Positions 1 through 11,826 of a DNA stretch of 64,000 bases are shown one piece after another. Under the pieces are notes generated by a model, which did no database searches, was not told the DNA's origin, and worked only from the letters and a program-made list of their open reading frames with translations. The position numbers were made by a program, and so were the translations under genes. The stretch's first letter is position 1. Each line of letters opens with the position of its first letter. The stretch lies in contig DF239020.1 in assembly GCA_000507305.1 (NCBI GenBank), positions 319,937 to 383,936 of the forward strand, read 5' to 3'. This DNA comes from Breviolum minutum Mf 1.05b.01. Its lineage: Eukaryota > Sar > Dinophyceae > Suessiales > Symbiodiniaceae.

Positions 1-91
<91 letters not shown>
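1..91. repeat. (AAC)n microsatellite
   Basis: Nearly pure AAC repeat with one interruption near position 39, continuing off the left window edge. No coding context is visible. Confidence 0.95.
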
Positions 92-92
<1 letters not shown>

Positions 93-621
93 CAATACGT
101 AATGTATCAATACAACATACAAAACTATGTCTTTCATCAAAGGCACAACTCCTCAAGTATGCACTGCTCATCAGATTGCAAGGTCGACCATCCACCAGGT
201 ACGCTGTAGAGCTTTGTTTCTGCATCTGGCAACAATGTCAAGGAAAAATCATATTGACTCAAAAAGACATGTCAATGTCGTCGGTTGGAAAAAAATCATG
301 TAATATCTAAATAGATCAAAAACAATAATCAGATATCACTGGAAATATGAAGTATCAGTATAATGGACCTGTCATATTTAGGAGTCGTCATCTCCAACAA
401 ACATTATCCAACTATCCAACCTGATGCGAATTTCAGGATCTCAGATTTTGGGTAGGGAGCCCCAGTCCATCTCAAATGGCTGGTCGGCCTGGATGGGGTG
501 AATTCAACTGCCAAACACACAAGAAGTCATTTTGCGCTTCCTCCACATTCTCCGTGAAAAAGTCCTGTTTGACGGAGAAAAGATGTGGATGATGAATTCA
601 GGAAAGACTTGAAAAAAACAG

Positions 622-624
<3 letters not shown>

Positions 625-671
<47 letters not shown>

Positions 672-683
672 ATGATGATGATG
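625..683. repeat. (GAT)n microsatellite
   Basis: About 20 GAT units with one TAT interruption. It sits in AT-rich non-coding sequence; the open frames across it are repeat-driven and are not called as genes. Confidence 0.95.
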
Positions 684-1042
684 ATCTATTGTTCAAATTG
701 GCTCAAGTCCTGGGATATGTTTTGCGTTTAACGAAGCTAGCTGGGTTTCTTCCATCGACAATACAAAGTGTTTGCTTTTTAATCCTCTGTGTTGGTGCAC
801 TTATAAACACCAACACAACTCCAAGTGAAAAGCCGAGCATCAATGTGGAAGGTAGCTTCTTTGTCTTTTTCATCATGCCACCTCCCCGCCAGGCGGTGTG
901 GCTGATGACTTTGCCTCAACTTTTCTAACAAAAGGAAGTAGATCTCATCCAGCAAAGATGAGAACAATAAGCAATAAACAAACGCCGCTTCATCTTCATC
1001 CACTTTCACTTCCTTTCATGTCATCTCCAAAGCTCAGCAGTC

Positions 1043-1246
1043 ATCATCATCAATCATCAATCATCAATCATCAATCATCAATCATCAATCATCAATCATC
1101 AATCATCAATCATCATCATCAATCATCAATCATCATCATCATCATGATCATCATCATCATGATCATCATGATCATCATGATCATCATCATCATGATCATC
1201 ATGATCATCATGATCATCAATCATCAATCATCAATCATCAATCATC

Positions 1247-1306
<60 letters not shown>

Positions 1307-1362
1307 CATGATCATCATGATCATCATCATCATGATCATCATGATCATCAATCATCCATCAT
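1043..1362. repeat. Compound ATC / TGATCATC satellite
   Basis: About 320 bp of ATC trinucleotides mixed with higher-order units (AATC, TGATC). Blocks of ATCATGATC and ATCAATC alternate, which indicates repeated slippage and local duplication. The long open frame across it is an artefact of the repeat. Confidence 0.95.
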
Positions 1363-1378
1363 CATCTGAAACCGACGT

Positions 1379-1533
1379 TCACAAAAATCAAGCCGAGAGG
1401 CAAATGTGTCAAGGCTGCCCTGAAGGCATTCACCGCCGCCAAGTCATGTGAGGTGATGATGGCGCTGTCAGGCAAACGGAAGGTCCTGCGAGATGTCAGG
1501 CGGAAACGCGGCTGGAACCGAGGTTTGCTGTGA
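1379..1533 (-). CDS. Exon-like segment, strand uncertain
   Basis: A GC-rich island abutting the ATC satellite in AT-rich surroundings. On the minus strand an AG|G acceptor at about 1486 opens a frame that includes SAIITSHDLAAVNAFRAAL and runs to about 1379, where a GTGAAC donor is possible. On the plus strand a frame ending in KRGWNRGLL and a TGA at about 1533 is also open, with a similar GC-rich third position. One of the two is probably a real exon; I slightly prefer the minus reading because of its acceptor. The family is not recognised. Confidence 0.35.
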
Positions 1534-1975
1534 TTCACAGTGGGTGTTTTATTGGAAGTTCACCAAAAAAAACATGGTTCATGGTGATGATGAATGGTTG
1601 TAACCATCATTATTATGATATGAGAATGGTAAACATAAGAATCGAATCTACAATACTCATGATACGAAAACGGTGAAACTGAGGAAAATGATGATGTTGA
1701 TGATTGCAGGTTTACACGGCAAGGTGGAGTAGCAAACATAAAATCCCGAATCCGAAGGGGTCATCGCTTGTGCTACAAGGTGTGGCATGACCAAAAACCT
1801 ATCAATAGCTATCATTCAGGCCTCGTCTGATATGGTATCTCCGAAATATAGGAGAACATACATATATAATCAACGAGAAACAAACATCAAGATACGCTTA
1901 ACCTACCCAAATCATTTGTCAAACAACAGAATATGCACTTCAATCAATTGATGTTAGAACTTTGGTCCATGACCG

Positions 1976-2069
1976 GTTGGTGGTTTCAACCCCTTTGAAA
2001 AATATTTGTCAAATTGGATCATTTCCCCAGGTAGGGGTGAAAATTAAAAAAAATGGAAACCACCACCCA
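1976..2069. mobile_element. MITE family D, copy 1
   Basis: Short element with terminal inverted repeats: left end GGTTGGTGGTTTCAACCCC, right end GGAAACCACCACCC, plus an internal inverted pair (ttCCCCaggtaGGGGtgaaa). Related copies lie at 12084-12179 and 16267-16364. No coding capacity, so it must be non-autonomous. Confidence 0.7.
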
Positions 2070-2721
2070 GATGATGTCGTTCCATGGGTTTGTTTTTCAT
2101 TTTCGGTCCACTTCCCGGAGCCGGCAGTCCGTCCTTTCCCACATCCACAAACCTCGTATTTCAAAGTCCTTGGGATTGAGACCTGAAAACCCGTCAAAAG
2201 GCAGATGCGAACGTTTCAAGTCATTTTTAGCAATATCACTAGGATGACCTACCTGAGCAAATCCCTAACTAATAGGAGAAACATCTCTTGAGAAATTGTC
2301 ATTTAACTTGCAACACCTTCATTTCTGTCATTTCGCGTCAATTTTCTCAAACATCTTGCGTGTAACCCCTGCAATTCTCTCAAACATTTAGACTCTTTCC
2401 GGAGATCTTTCTGGCAATCTTCACCACCCATCACCATCACCCTACTACCGGACCTTCTCTGGGGGCACACAGCGCCGTCATTTGTCCATCATGCGGGACA
2501 CCCGCCGAAAGAAACCACAACAAGGCCTGACGTCCTCCATCACGTGAAGGTAGCACCTACCACTGGCACAAGTCATGAAAAGGGAGATTAATCTGCTAGG
2601 TAGAAACACCACCAATTTTTTGTTAGAGTTTAGGGAGGTGAAACCATGGTTGGAAATCTCTTCAGAATTTGTGCTGGACATCATGATTGTGATGTATTAA
2701 GATCATGTTAGAGATCATCAT

Positions 2722-2753
<32 letters not shown>

Positions 2754-4160
2754 TATCAAGATAAAAGCTCACCATGTCACCAGCACAGTCATATGATATT
2801 CTAAAGATGAATGCCTTCCTGAAATCCCACATCAGCAACGAACCCCCATCATGGATCATGACAATCCCAAAAGCACGCCAGGATTTTCATGTCCAATCTA
2901 ATTCGTAACACGTTGTTTGTTTTTTTGGCAAAGAATCCCATTGGAACAATCCCAGTGTAACAATTTCAATTGCCAACGTACCCAGGAAGGTTTTTCTGTG
3001 TCCTTTTTGTTTCAAGATATCATCCATTGGTTCCATCCTAGTCCCTTCCATTCCAGGTATAAAAGCTGACTTCTATTAATAAGCTGTTGCCAGGCTGAGT
3101 GGATGGATGCTACAAGCAAAGGATACAAAAAAAAGTCTACAAGATTTGGATCTCAAAATTCCACAAATTTGGGTCTACATTTTTTTTCTGGGATTGGGAT
3201 TTTTCATTTGAGACCCCAAATTTTGTATAAAAACCCTAAGACAAAAGAAACAACGAGCCCTCAGTGTTCAAAGGCACTGAAGTGCCACGAAGCATAATGA
3301 CCTAAGCTGTCGGAGATGATGTGAATGCTCTGTCTGTATGTGTCTGAGGACGGACAACAACAAAACAATGAATAAAATATGACAGCAGATTCGTTGCAAG
3401 TGAACTGTTCCTTCTTGTCAAGATGAATTATCTGCTTTTCCAAGGAACTCGGGCTTTTGTGTCGCCATGCTTTTGGTTTCGATAGTCGCCGCCACAGCCC
3501 ACTAGAAACCGTTTGGGGCGACAGCGCGAGCCACCACGTCTGTCATTCAGCAGGGAATAGGCAGCGCACTTCCTCGGCTTGCAGGTATCACCGAGGGGAT
3601 TATGGATATTCCTAGCATGTCCAATACAAAGATCACAAAATTCAGGTAGAAATGAGATGAGCTTTCAGATCTGAAGACAAAGTTGAAGACAAAGGTCACA
3701 AGATTATTCATGCATTCAGAATTGAAGCTTCTTCCGTGTTCAAGTGCTGTAATCGTGCATGTTTTTCATTTCAAATGTCCCAGAAATGAAAATGGCTTCT
3801 CTAATATATCATAAAACCATGTCGTAATTTGTCGTCTTTGATTCATTTTTACAGCGATCTTGGCTTATAACTTATCTCATCATGAATCAAATCCCAGCCC
3901 CACAACCCGCATGGTTACATAAAAAGTACCAAGTGCATTGCAACCGAAACCATCAGTTGCTTGCTGTAATGGTTATAGATGTGGTACCATCAATACCAAG
4001 TGACCTCAACACTTTTTACTGTAAATTAATGTAGTGCTTATACGTATTTCCATATTTCAAATAATTACAGTAAATAAAAACAAACAACAAGTGACCTCGA
4101 ACACATTTCTGACATGATCAAAAAATGATTTGAAAACATCAAACATATATCCTTTATCAA
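2070..4160. other. No gene recognised
   Basis: About 2.1 kb of AT-rich sequence with a (CAC)(ATC) tract at 2716-2754. Open frames here are short, and none combines a splice signal with coding-like composition. I see nothing I can support as a gene. Confidence 0.6.
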
Positions 4161-4163
4161 CCT

Positions 4164-4272
4164 GGGTGTTTCCAAAAATAGGGGTACCCCAAAATGGATG
4201 GTTTATAATGGAAATCCCTATTTTTTAATGGATGATTTGGGGGGAAAACCCACCATTTTCGGAAACCCCCAC
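4164..4272. mobile_element. MITE family C, copy 1
   Basis: Inverted-repeat element. The left arm GGGTGTTTCCAAAAATAGGG is matched in reverse by the right arm ending GGAAACCCCCAC, with GGGTACCCC near the left end. Copies at 31743-31836 and 49454-49565 share the TTTCC/GGAAA ends and the GGTACC motif. Confidence 0.75.
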
Positions 4273-4550
4273 CTCTATCCCCTATGCTTTTGGTTATATA
4301 CTTGTTGCACCTTCGCGACCGGATTCCTAACGGTCCTGCCGAGATTCCAATTCACACAGACTTCTTTCAAGCCTCCCCGATGTCTGAAAGGCATATACCA
4401 ATTAAATGCCTCAGAAAACTTCATTCAAATTGCAATCCAAAAAAAAAAACTTCAAACAAAGAGTCGTGAAGAATTCAAGACATGTTGGCTTTTCCTTGTA
4501 CAGATTACGCAATGCCAAAAAATCATTCTCGGAACATCACCAGGTATGAG

Positions 4551-4825
4551 ATCCACCTTCTTACGCTGAATGTTTTGAAGTCAAGAAGCACAAGGATGCA
4601 CTGGCGAAGCAACTTTTTGCCTTGGCTTTTATGTGTGGAGATGGTGAGTAAATGGAGTAAAGATCCTTCACCCCTGCCATGGATGACAACTATGGCTTGA
4701 CGGTCACCAATGGCAAGACCATGCAAGACCCTTTCAGTATTGAAATTGCATTGAAAGAGATCAAATCTTCCAAGCAAGATGAAGATCATAGTGATCATGG
4801 CCATCATAGCGACAATATATCATAA
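4551..4825 (+). CDS. Terminal exons of an unrecognised plus-strand gene
   Basis: Two exons join in phase. Exon 4551-4632 reads AECFEVKKHKDALAKQLFAL and ends in a GTGTGG donor inside phase 2. Exon 4663-4825 starts after an AAAG acceptor, reads FTPAMDDNYGLTVTNGKTM and then an acidic/His-rich tail (DEDHSDHGHHSD), and closes with TAA. The intron would be only 30 nt, so either the donor choice is wrong or this is one of the very short introns discussed under findings. The protein family is not recognised. Upstream exons, if any, were not identified. The His/Asp-rich tail could bind metal (inference). Confidence 0.5.
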
Positions 4826-5264
4826 TAATAATGTTTGTCTTAGCAATGATGATTTCTGATGGCATTCAAATGATGCTGGACATGATTTTTTGGTGCAACA
4901 AAAAAATCGGCAATCAAACTTGCCCAGTGTCAGGTCTGCAATGTCTGCCTTGCCATTGAAGGGAGCACAAAGCCTCGAACACCGCGTCACCATATATTTG
5001 ACAGTCAGAAACAAGACAATCACAAAAAAAACATTTCCAGAGGAACAAACTAATCAAGGAATTAAGGGTTTACAGTATCCTATCAAATTTTTTAAGAATC
5101 ATTTTCTTGGGACCTCAAGATCACCTCCAATGATCTGAAAAATCAGATGTCAGTTTCACAACTTCCAACGAGGCACCGGTAGAGCATTTCGAAGTCCTGT
5201 GGTAACAGCTTTTGTGGTTCCTGCTTCTTTCGATCCTTAGGTCGAAAGAGTGAATTGACAGGAC

Positions 5265-5377
5265 CTGTTGATGGCAACCAGAAATCCAGGATTCACCAGT
5301 TGAGGTTGGTAGTCTACCCCCAGTATTTATAAAGTTTTTTACATCCCAGGTGGTTAGCCGGATTTCTTCCATCAACA
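5265..5377. mobile_element. MITE family B, copy 1
   Basis: Ends CTGTTGATGG and CCATCAACA form the terminal inverted repeat; the inner arms GAAATCC/GGATTTC extend it. Four more copies occur in the window (9541, 20974, 39042, 42061). Length is about 113 bp, with no coding capacity. Confidence 0.85.
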
Positions 5378-5452
5378 ATAGTTCAAGCTTTGAACAACAG
5401 AACATGTTTGGGAACCCCTTCCCCACAGAAATTTCATGAAGTGCACCCATTT

Positions 5453-6985
5453 TTACGTCAACTTCAGCAACAGATCTGAAAAATTTCCAATTTCAAGTCC
5501 AGTTTCCAATATGGGATTAGGATCGCGATCTGGTGGGTAATATAAGATGCAGGCTTCCGTGGTCTCTCCTTTTTCATCATGTTCTACCTCCTTGATTTCT
5601 GCAGGTCTCAGTCCTATCGGTTTCTGCTGCAGCTCTCTTAGCACTTGACGTGCGTCTTTCGAGGACTGCCTGTCGTGGAGGAAGAACACATCACGTGGAT
5701 AAAGGATGGGTATGGGGGCATCAATAGAAACCCCCAAGAGTTTGAAGGAATCCAAAACAGCAACCCTATTGGAGAAACATGCAGCATTATCATACAAAGA
5801 TATGGAACCTTTGTTGTGAAGTTGAAAGTTACGAAGAGCTGTCTTAGATCTCATGCAAAGACCTTTGGACATTCCGTGTCTGACACGAGGCATGATGGTT
5901 GCCATGACAGCCTCTTGGATGTAACTGCCTTCAGTGGTAGTGATCAAGCCTCTATCTTGAGGGTCCTGCTTCAGAATAGGATAAGGTCACAGGATAGGCC
6001 CTAGGCATGATATCGGATCATTACTCTATCTACTGATTCTCAGCCCACCCAAAACCTGGAATTCTGTCATTTTTGTTGGATCAAGGCACTTCCAATAGAG
6101 GCAATCTGCCACATCCCACTGATTCCTTGGACCATGAGTACCGGACAGCTGTCCACACAACTCACTGTGGTTCAATAAAACGAAACCATGTTGTATCATG
6201 GCCATTTCATGGTACTTTCCATAGGGTTTTTGTCCAAGACACTCTCGTGTCACCCGCCAGAATTCACCATAGGAACCTGGCAGTGAACACGTGCAGCTCG
6301 CTCCCATAATCCCAAAAGAAAAACAGAAATTTCCCGGTCATTTCCATGGTGGCCTTTCCCATAGATACAAGGCGATTGTCCAACCGCCACAAAGCCTCCT
6401 GGAAGAAAAATCAGCAAAAAGGTAGGAAAACTTGGATTTGGACCATTCAGGTTCTTGAAGTTTTCAAGTAGAAAGTCATGGCAAGATTTTTGATTCGCGA
6501 CATTGACCAATATTTAAACATTCGTTCCGAACGGTCTTAAACCATGTTCCATCAATCTTTCCTCAAACGCCACTTTGGAGCACAACAACATTGACAAGGC
6601 TCCTGGAGCTACTCCCCATGTCACCAAGGCCAATAACTTCTCTTTGTCGTCGTCTAAGATGCGTTTTGCCTGGGTCAAAAGCAGAGGTTGAAGGTAGTGA
6701 TTTTGTTTTGGGAGGATTTTTGAGTGGCTTCGAAAGAGATCCCAAGAACCCCCATGAAGACCCAAAAAAATTCTCAAAAAGTGAAACCTCATCTGGTTCA
6801 TCAAGATTCAAGTCTGCCTTTTTGTTTGAAAAAACATATCTGTCATGCAGCTTTCCTATGAAAAAAAAGATCCCACTTGATGGGCCTTGTCAGGATCATC
6901 TCCTCTGCGGACTACGCCACGTCCCACAGCTTGCAAGAGGCGCAACTCTTCAATAGTACGAGGTTCACTTCTAGGTACCAAACGC
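5453..6985 (-). CDS. Five 3' exons of an unrecognised gene
   Basis: Minus-strand exons join phase-perfectly: 6886-6985 (EELRLLQAVGRGVVRRGDD), 6543-6669 (KEKLLALVTWGVAPGAL), 6354-6398 (GFVAVGQSPCIYGK), 6056-6276 (SYGEFWRVTRECLGQKPYGK), and 5453-5965 (starting DPQDRGLITTTEGSYIQEAV, ending TAA at 5453). Donors are GC (6886, 6354) and GT (6543, 6056); all acceptors are AG|G. The joined piece is about 330 residues, with a positively charged N-terminal stretch and a Cys/Trp-rich middle (WDVADCLYWKC). I do not recognise a domain. A GACGTAAAA site just before the stop is a possible alternative donor, so the true C-terminus is not certain. Upstream exons are probably missing. Confidence 0.7.
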
Positions 6986-6989
6986 CTCA

Positions 6990-8176
6990 GGCCCATCAGG
7001 ATGAATGGTCGGGCCTGGTTGGGTTATCCGACCCAGCCGAATCAAATGACTATGGGTCAAGGTTCTCTGGGTTCTGTAAGTTGTTAACAAAACATGTTTT
7101 CTTCACAAATCAACATGCCAACATGAATCTAAAATTCATTTCCTCAGAGTCGCTTTTCAAGACTGACAAAAGTCCCTTCGGGAATCGCAGACCCTGCAGT
7201 CACACAGGATCCAACTCAGGTTTCCCACTCAACCTCCCAGTTTGTTTCCACATGTAAAACAGACCAAGTGGCTGCAATGCTCTCCACAAATCAACAACCT
7301 TGGAGGGGGCAAAAAAAGGTGCTACGGGTCATGAATCTTTATCCAAAAAAAGGTACTCCCCATGTATTTGGGGATGTGATTTGAATGTGGGACTCCCCAA
7401 ATAACAGTGACCAGGAGAAGCCTATAAAATCTGAACATGGAAGCTCAACCCCTCAAGTTGACGTTGATGGCTTGATAACCTGATGAAATATAGAAGTGAA
7501 ATCTATAGTTGATGTCGTTTTTCAACCCATCTTGAAAAAAGTCAACAAGGAACTATTCATTCACCAAATAGAAAGCAAAACATGAAAAAACAAGTGTTGA
7601 AACTAAACACCTACATTACAATATCAAACAAGGGACCAACGTGCTTGAAAAACCACTCCTTTCGACCAAGTGACCTTGTTTGAGAATTGTGTCCATAGCC
7701 TCTCAAGGACTGTCAACTTTGCATTTTTCTAAAGCACATTGGAAATTCAGCAAGAGTATCTCTGTCTACTTCAAACTTCATGAATCTGAATGCTAACAAG
7801 CTCCGAACATCATCTAACTAAGACAAATGTAAGACCATTTCCTTATGACCACAACACACAAACAGGCTCGTTTTTTGTTGGCTAGCCAAAACAAAAACTC
7901 ACGTCATCATCCATGCCATGCCATGCATTTTCTGGCCTCTGATGCAGCAACCAGTTATCTGCTCGTTTGATTCGGGGTAAGTTGCCTAAGCCTCCGCCAC
8001 TTGAGAGCCAATCTAAACCTCGGTGTGAGGAGGTTTAGGGGTTGGGTTTTCCCCCAAATTTTCGGATCGTTGCCATCGAAACACAGGCCGGACTAATTTC
8101 TACAGGTAGGATTTTTTCAACATGGAGAGGAGATTTCAGGTGAAAAAGGCATCTCTTCTACTTCCAATGATTACAA
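6990..8176. other. No gene recognised
   Basis: About 1.2 kb between exon groups. Contains several runs of GGGG/CCCC around TACTCCCC near 7360, suggestive of a degraded inverted-repeat element, but no supported exon. Confidence 0.5.
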
Positions 8177-8296
8177 ATAATGTCAACCCCTATAGTGATT
8201 ATTAAGGGGGGTACCCCCAAAAGTGATGAATCCCCTTTAAAATGGGACCCCCCCAATTAAACAACCATGGGGTTTATTAATCCGGGGTCAACATTA
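8177..8296. mobile_element. MITE-like palindromic element, family G
   Basis: Ends AATGTCAACCCC and GGGGTCAACATT are exact inverted repeats about 120 bp apart. The interior holds further GGGGG/CCCCC arms. A single copy is seen in the window and it contains no open frame of note. Confidence 0.7.
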
Positions 8297-8648
8297 TATC
8301 ATTTCAATCTTCTTGGATTTGCATCCACTACTGAATCCACTACATCAATCGTAAGCATTTCATGGTCCAGCTACTTACCCGGTCCTGCACAAAACACTTG
8401 CTGCCAGAATTCAATATGTCAGGTTTAGTTGGTCACCAAAGGGTCATTTGCATGTCATGGGTTAAATAGCACGACAAAATGCTTCGCCCAGTAGATATCT
8501 TGAGCAAACAAATAATCCAGATTTCGGAACCAAAAGAACTAGGAAAACATGTAAAAATCAAAACATATAAGCATAGTCTTGGCATTTCATGGTGTTGTTT
8601 ATTTCTTCTTTGGCTCCCTAAGCATAATAACATCCTCTCATGTGTAAC

Positions 8649-8878
8649 CTTGCCATAGTATCGTCTGAGATCCCAATGTTCCTCGAAAATACGGTCTGTT
8701 TCAAATGGCAGCCTCGCAGCCATGGAAGAAACCAACATGTTCTTTGGAAACCCCGGGCCCCAACCTTCACTTCCGCAAAGAAACCGATGTTATAAAGTAG
8801 CAACGGCTCAGAAAGATATCCTTCATCATACGTTGATCGCGCGTCGGTGCATTTCTTCAAGAGGTCCAGGTCATGACG
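8649..8878 (-). CDS. Two exons of an unrecognised gene
   Basis: Exon 8769-8878 (after a TTGCAG acceptor) reads RHDLDLLKKCTDARSTYDEG and continues GYLSEPLLLYNIGFFAEV. Exon 8649-8712 reads LPFETDRIFEEHWDLRRYYG and ends at an AAG|GTTACA donor. They join in phase with a GA donor, leaving an intron of only 56 nt. The composition is clearly coding, but no family is recognised. It could be the 5' part of the gene at 5453-6985; phase does not join directly, so at least one exon would be missing between them. Confidence 0.6.
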
Positions 8879-9097
8879 CTGCAATTCTACTGGCCAGGTC
8901 TATTCGCGAAAGACAATTCACAACATAATACTGCTTATATTTCACATAAAAAGAACTTCCCCTCTTTCCTTCAAATTACCTTCAAAAATGACATGTAGTA
9001 TGACGTATCCGCTGATAATTTCAAGGAAACCTCATCTTTTCAATCAGATTCGTTTCCCTTTTGGCCTTGCATTTTGATAGGTGTGCGAAAAACATCG

Positions 9098-9192
9098 CAG
9101 CTGGGTGTCAACGACAAGGCGGCAGCCAGAACGCATGCAGAAGGACCCATGCCCATCGTCCAACCCAAAATCACCAGCCGAGCCAACTGGAC
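9098..9192 (-). CDS. Single exon with membrane segment
   Basis: After a GGAG|G acceptor at 9193, the frame reads VQLARLVILGWTMGMGPSAC and VLAAALSLTPS. This is a hydrophobic, Gly-rich stretch like an MFS or other polytopic carrier helix. The low end is approximate. Neighbouring exons of the same gene were not identified with confidence, and its relation to the flanking exons is unknown. Confidence 0.45.
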
Positions 9193-9540
9193 CTCCAGTT
9201 GTCAAGCTAAGTGGCAAAAAATACCAAAAGGAGGTGTGCAAAATATTTTCAGAAATCTATTCCAAAACTTTACAAACAATTTCAAAACGCATTTAATGCT
9301 CCATCTTGTTTCTGGGGTCACATCTCTTGAATGCCTTGCAAAGGCTTCCAGTTTCTGCAACATTATTACACCGTTAATCATCTTTCTCCTATTCACAAGT
9401 CTGAAAAGATCCAGAGTTGTTTCAATCCGGTCACCAAAATCATAGACAACCAACCTCCGACCAACCAGCTGTCCCAATCAAACACTGCTGTAAATGGTGG
9501 GATGTCAGGATGTTTTTAAGTATCCGATGGTCCTTCCATA

Positions 9541-9650
9541 CTCTTGATGGAAGAAATCTTGCACCAGTTGAGGTTGGAAGTTTATCCCATTATTTACAGG
9601 GGGTTTGATACATCTCAGGTGGTTGGGAATGGGATTTCTGAACCATCAAC
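9541..9650. mobile_element. MITE family B, copy 2
   Basis: Ends CTCTTGATGG and CCATCAAC, flanked by TA on both sides (9539-9540 and 9651-9652), which fits a TA target-site duplication. The interior shares AGTTGAGGTTGG and TCTCAGGTGGTTGG with the other copies. Confidence 0.85.
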
Positions 9651-9659
9651 TACGTATCA

Positions 9660-11225
9660 TTGGATGTTGTAATGTTTGTCCGTTTTTTGGGGGCTGTATT
9701 TTTCCACCCCCGCCTCTGTAGGAAGTTTCAAACATGCAATCCCCAATGCTGTTGGTCGTTCATGGAACGTCAGGCAGCCAAGCTCCTTTTCAGGCAGGTC
9801 AACCGATTGTACCGATGGAAACTTGGTAAAGGGATGGTGCAGGGGGGGTTGGCAATGCAATTGAATTCAGACCTGACAATATAAATACACGCTTTTATTT
9901 TCTCAAGTCATGTTCAAGTACATGCTCCAATTTGTTTAGATTTTACAAGTCCCAAACCTTAAATGCGATGCTTACTGTAAAAATATCGGATAAAAACAAA
10001 ACATACAAAACCTTCCATGATTCATGAATTCCACTTGTAAAATGTCAGATGAGTTATATGATATTTTTTTCAACTTCACTTGACCGGTTCACCTGCAAAT
10101 CAGCAATCGCGGTTTGGATGCGATTGCTCTTCGGAGGTGATGGAAGGAGATTGAGAACATCAACCTGCCAGTTTACCAACGTAATGAAATGGCATTGGTC
10201 GATGGGACTGGGATATTCAATGTATATACATAATGAACATTTATAGAATCATTCAAAATGGGAAAGAAACATGTTTACATAAACATGTTACTAAGCTCCC
10301 AAAGCTCTGCAATTTTGAAAAAAGATTTCCATTTAAAAATACCTTCAATTTTTTGAATTAGTTGAACTTGCAATCTCTTGAAAAAAGCATCAGCCCTAGC
10401 TTTCTCATCACTACTTCTCACCAGCAAATCCTCAACACACTGCCGTTAAGGCGAACGATTTTTTTTTACCACAGATTGTTTTTTCGGTTCCTCCAGGATT
10501 GGACACAGAAACTGCCTTTAAAAGGGTATACGTTTCCCAATCATCTTCCAAAAAAACCCAAAGCGCAAAATCACCGGGGAATTGATTGAGTATATATCGG
10601 GAGCATGGTTGGTTTTTTGATGATGAAAACCGAGGCACCAATTCAATCCTAGCCAGCTGCAGGTCCTGCACCAAAAACTGCACCAAAATGGCACCCTTAA
10701 ATGGTTGGTTTTTTTCTCTGAATTGGAATGATTTTGGGTAAGAAACCATATTTTAGTTTAGTGATATGGATGGTGATGGTTCATTATATAAACCAACTAA
10801 AATATGAATGAGTTTGATTTTCAAATATAAAACATATTTAAGAAACATTGAAATATTGAATGCCTCTTTTTCTGTAGCGCTGTTGCTCCACAGGAAAAAT
10901 ATTTTCCACAACATTAGCAACAACACTAGCAATTGGGACGTTTCTGACAATTTGTTTGGCGGTAAAAGAAGTCAAATTTCTTGGCGCTTTAAACAGATGT
11001 CTTGCAAGGCATCTGCCAAATACTCCATAGATGTCGAGTTTTTACCAGTTTTACACGTGTTTACACCATATTTGATCCACTTTATACATTATTTGACTTC
11101 TTTGGTCTGCTTTTCTTTGTCGGGGTCTTCTGGCAAATTGATCAAAAGAAGCCTGTTTCAAGCAAACCATCAAATCCTCCATGTTCAACATGTTGGAGCC
11201 AAATGACCTCAAAATCCTTGTGAGA
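9660..11225. other. Weak exon candidates only
   Basis: Frames at 9680-9860 (both strands) and a minus frame at 10440-10700 containing DFALWVFLEDDWETYTLLKA look coding in composition. None has convincing paired splice sites, so I call no gene. Confidence 0.4.
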
Positions 11226-11229
11226 TGCA

Positions 11230-11705
11230 CTACAGTGTTACATGTGCTATACTACTGCGCTGCTCAATCGAAAGTGCACCCATTGGGTCATCACTCTTCT
11301 CCAAGGTCTCAACAATGGAACTGAATTTCACATCCGCAAATGGCGAAATAAATGATGGATTGTTCAATTGCAGTGGTTGGATTTTGAAAGGGTAGCCATT
11401 CGTGATATCAATAATACAAAATCTCGAGACTATAAGAATTTGATCCAAAAAAACTGCCTTTTCACCTTTCAGGACACCCGAACTTCTCTCACAAGCTAAA
11501 CTTGTACAGCAAAACAACCCACCCTGGCTGTGACCACAGCCCATGTCTTGTGGACTCCTCTTCAGCGGCCCATTCAATGAGGGGTTGGTTATGGAGTTCT
11601 TCATGTGAGATGCGCCATAGCCCTGCGTTTCCATCGAAGAATTCCACGTTCCGTTGGCCCTCGCGCAGTGACTTGTCTTCAACCAGGAAACTTTTTTGCA
11701 GCAAT
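11230..11705 (-). CDS. Probable 3' exons of the DEAH helicase gene
   Basis: Two minus-strand coding stretches in different frames. One at about 11525-11702 follows an AAAAAAG acceptor and reads VEDKSLREGQRNVEFFDGNA and WRISHEELHNQPLIEWAAEE. One at 11230 to about 11470 reads FKIQPLQLNNPSFISPFADV and ends EQRSSIAHVTL with a TAG stop at 11230. They lie just downstream of the last phase-checked helicase exon (12250-12328) on the same strand and probably form its C-terminus, but phase does not join directly, so a microexon is missing or the gene is separate. No domain recognised. A long open frame over this region partly reads through MITE family A and should not be taken as one exon. Confidence 0.5.
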
Positions 11706-11725
11706 AGGGGTAGCAACTACAGCTA

Positions 11726-11826
11726 CACCCTGGAAGATTAACATGGAACCTACAAATCACCCATTTGGAAAGGAACATGATCTTCCAAACCTCCATCATT
11801 ATGGTCCATGTTAATCTTCCAGGGTG
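11726..11826. mobile_element. MITE family A, copy 1, with TA duplication
   Basis: 101 bp element with near-perfect inverted ends: CACCCTGGAAGATTAACATGG at the left is mirrored by CCATGTTAATCTTCCAGGGTG at the right. TA flanks both sides (11724-11725 and 11827-11828), as expected for Tc1/mariner-type insertion. A second copy lies at 15825-15913. Confidence 0.9.

Noticed and set aside
3080-3300. Short plus frame rich in Lys/Ser
   Set aside because: AT-rich, no splice signals and no coding composition.
5121-5450. 109-codon minus frame
   Set aside because: It runs across MITE family B and lacks coding character outside it.
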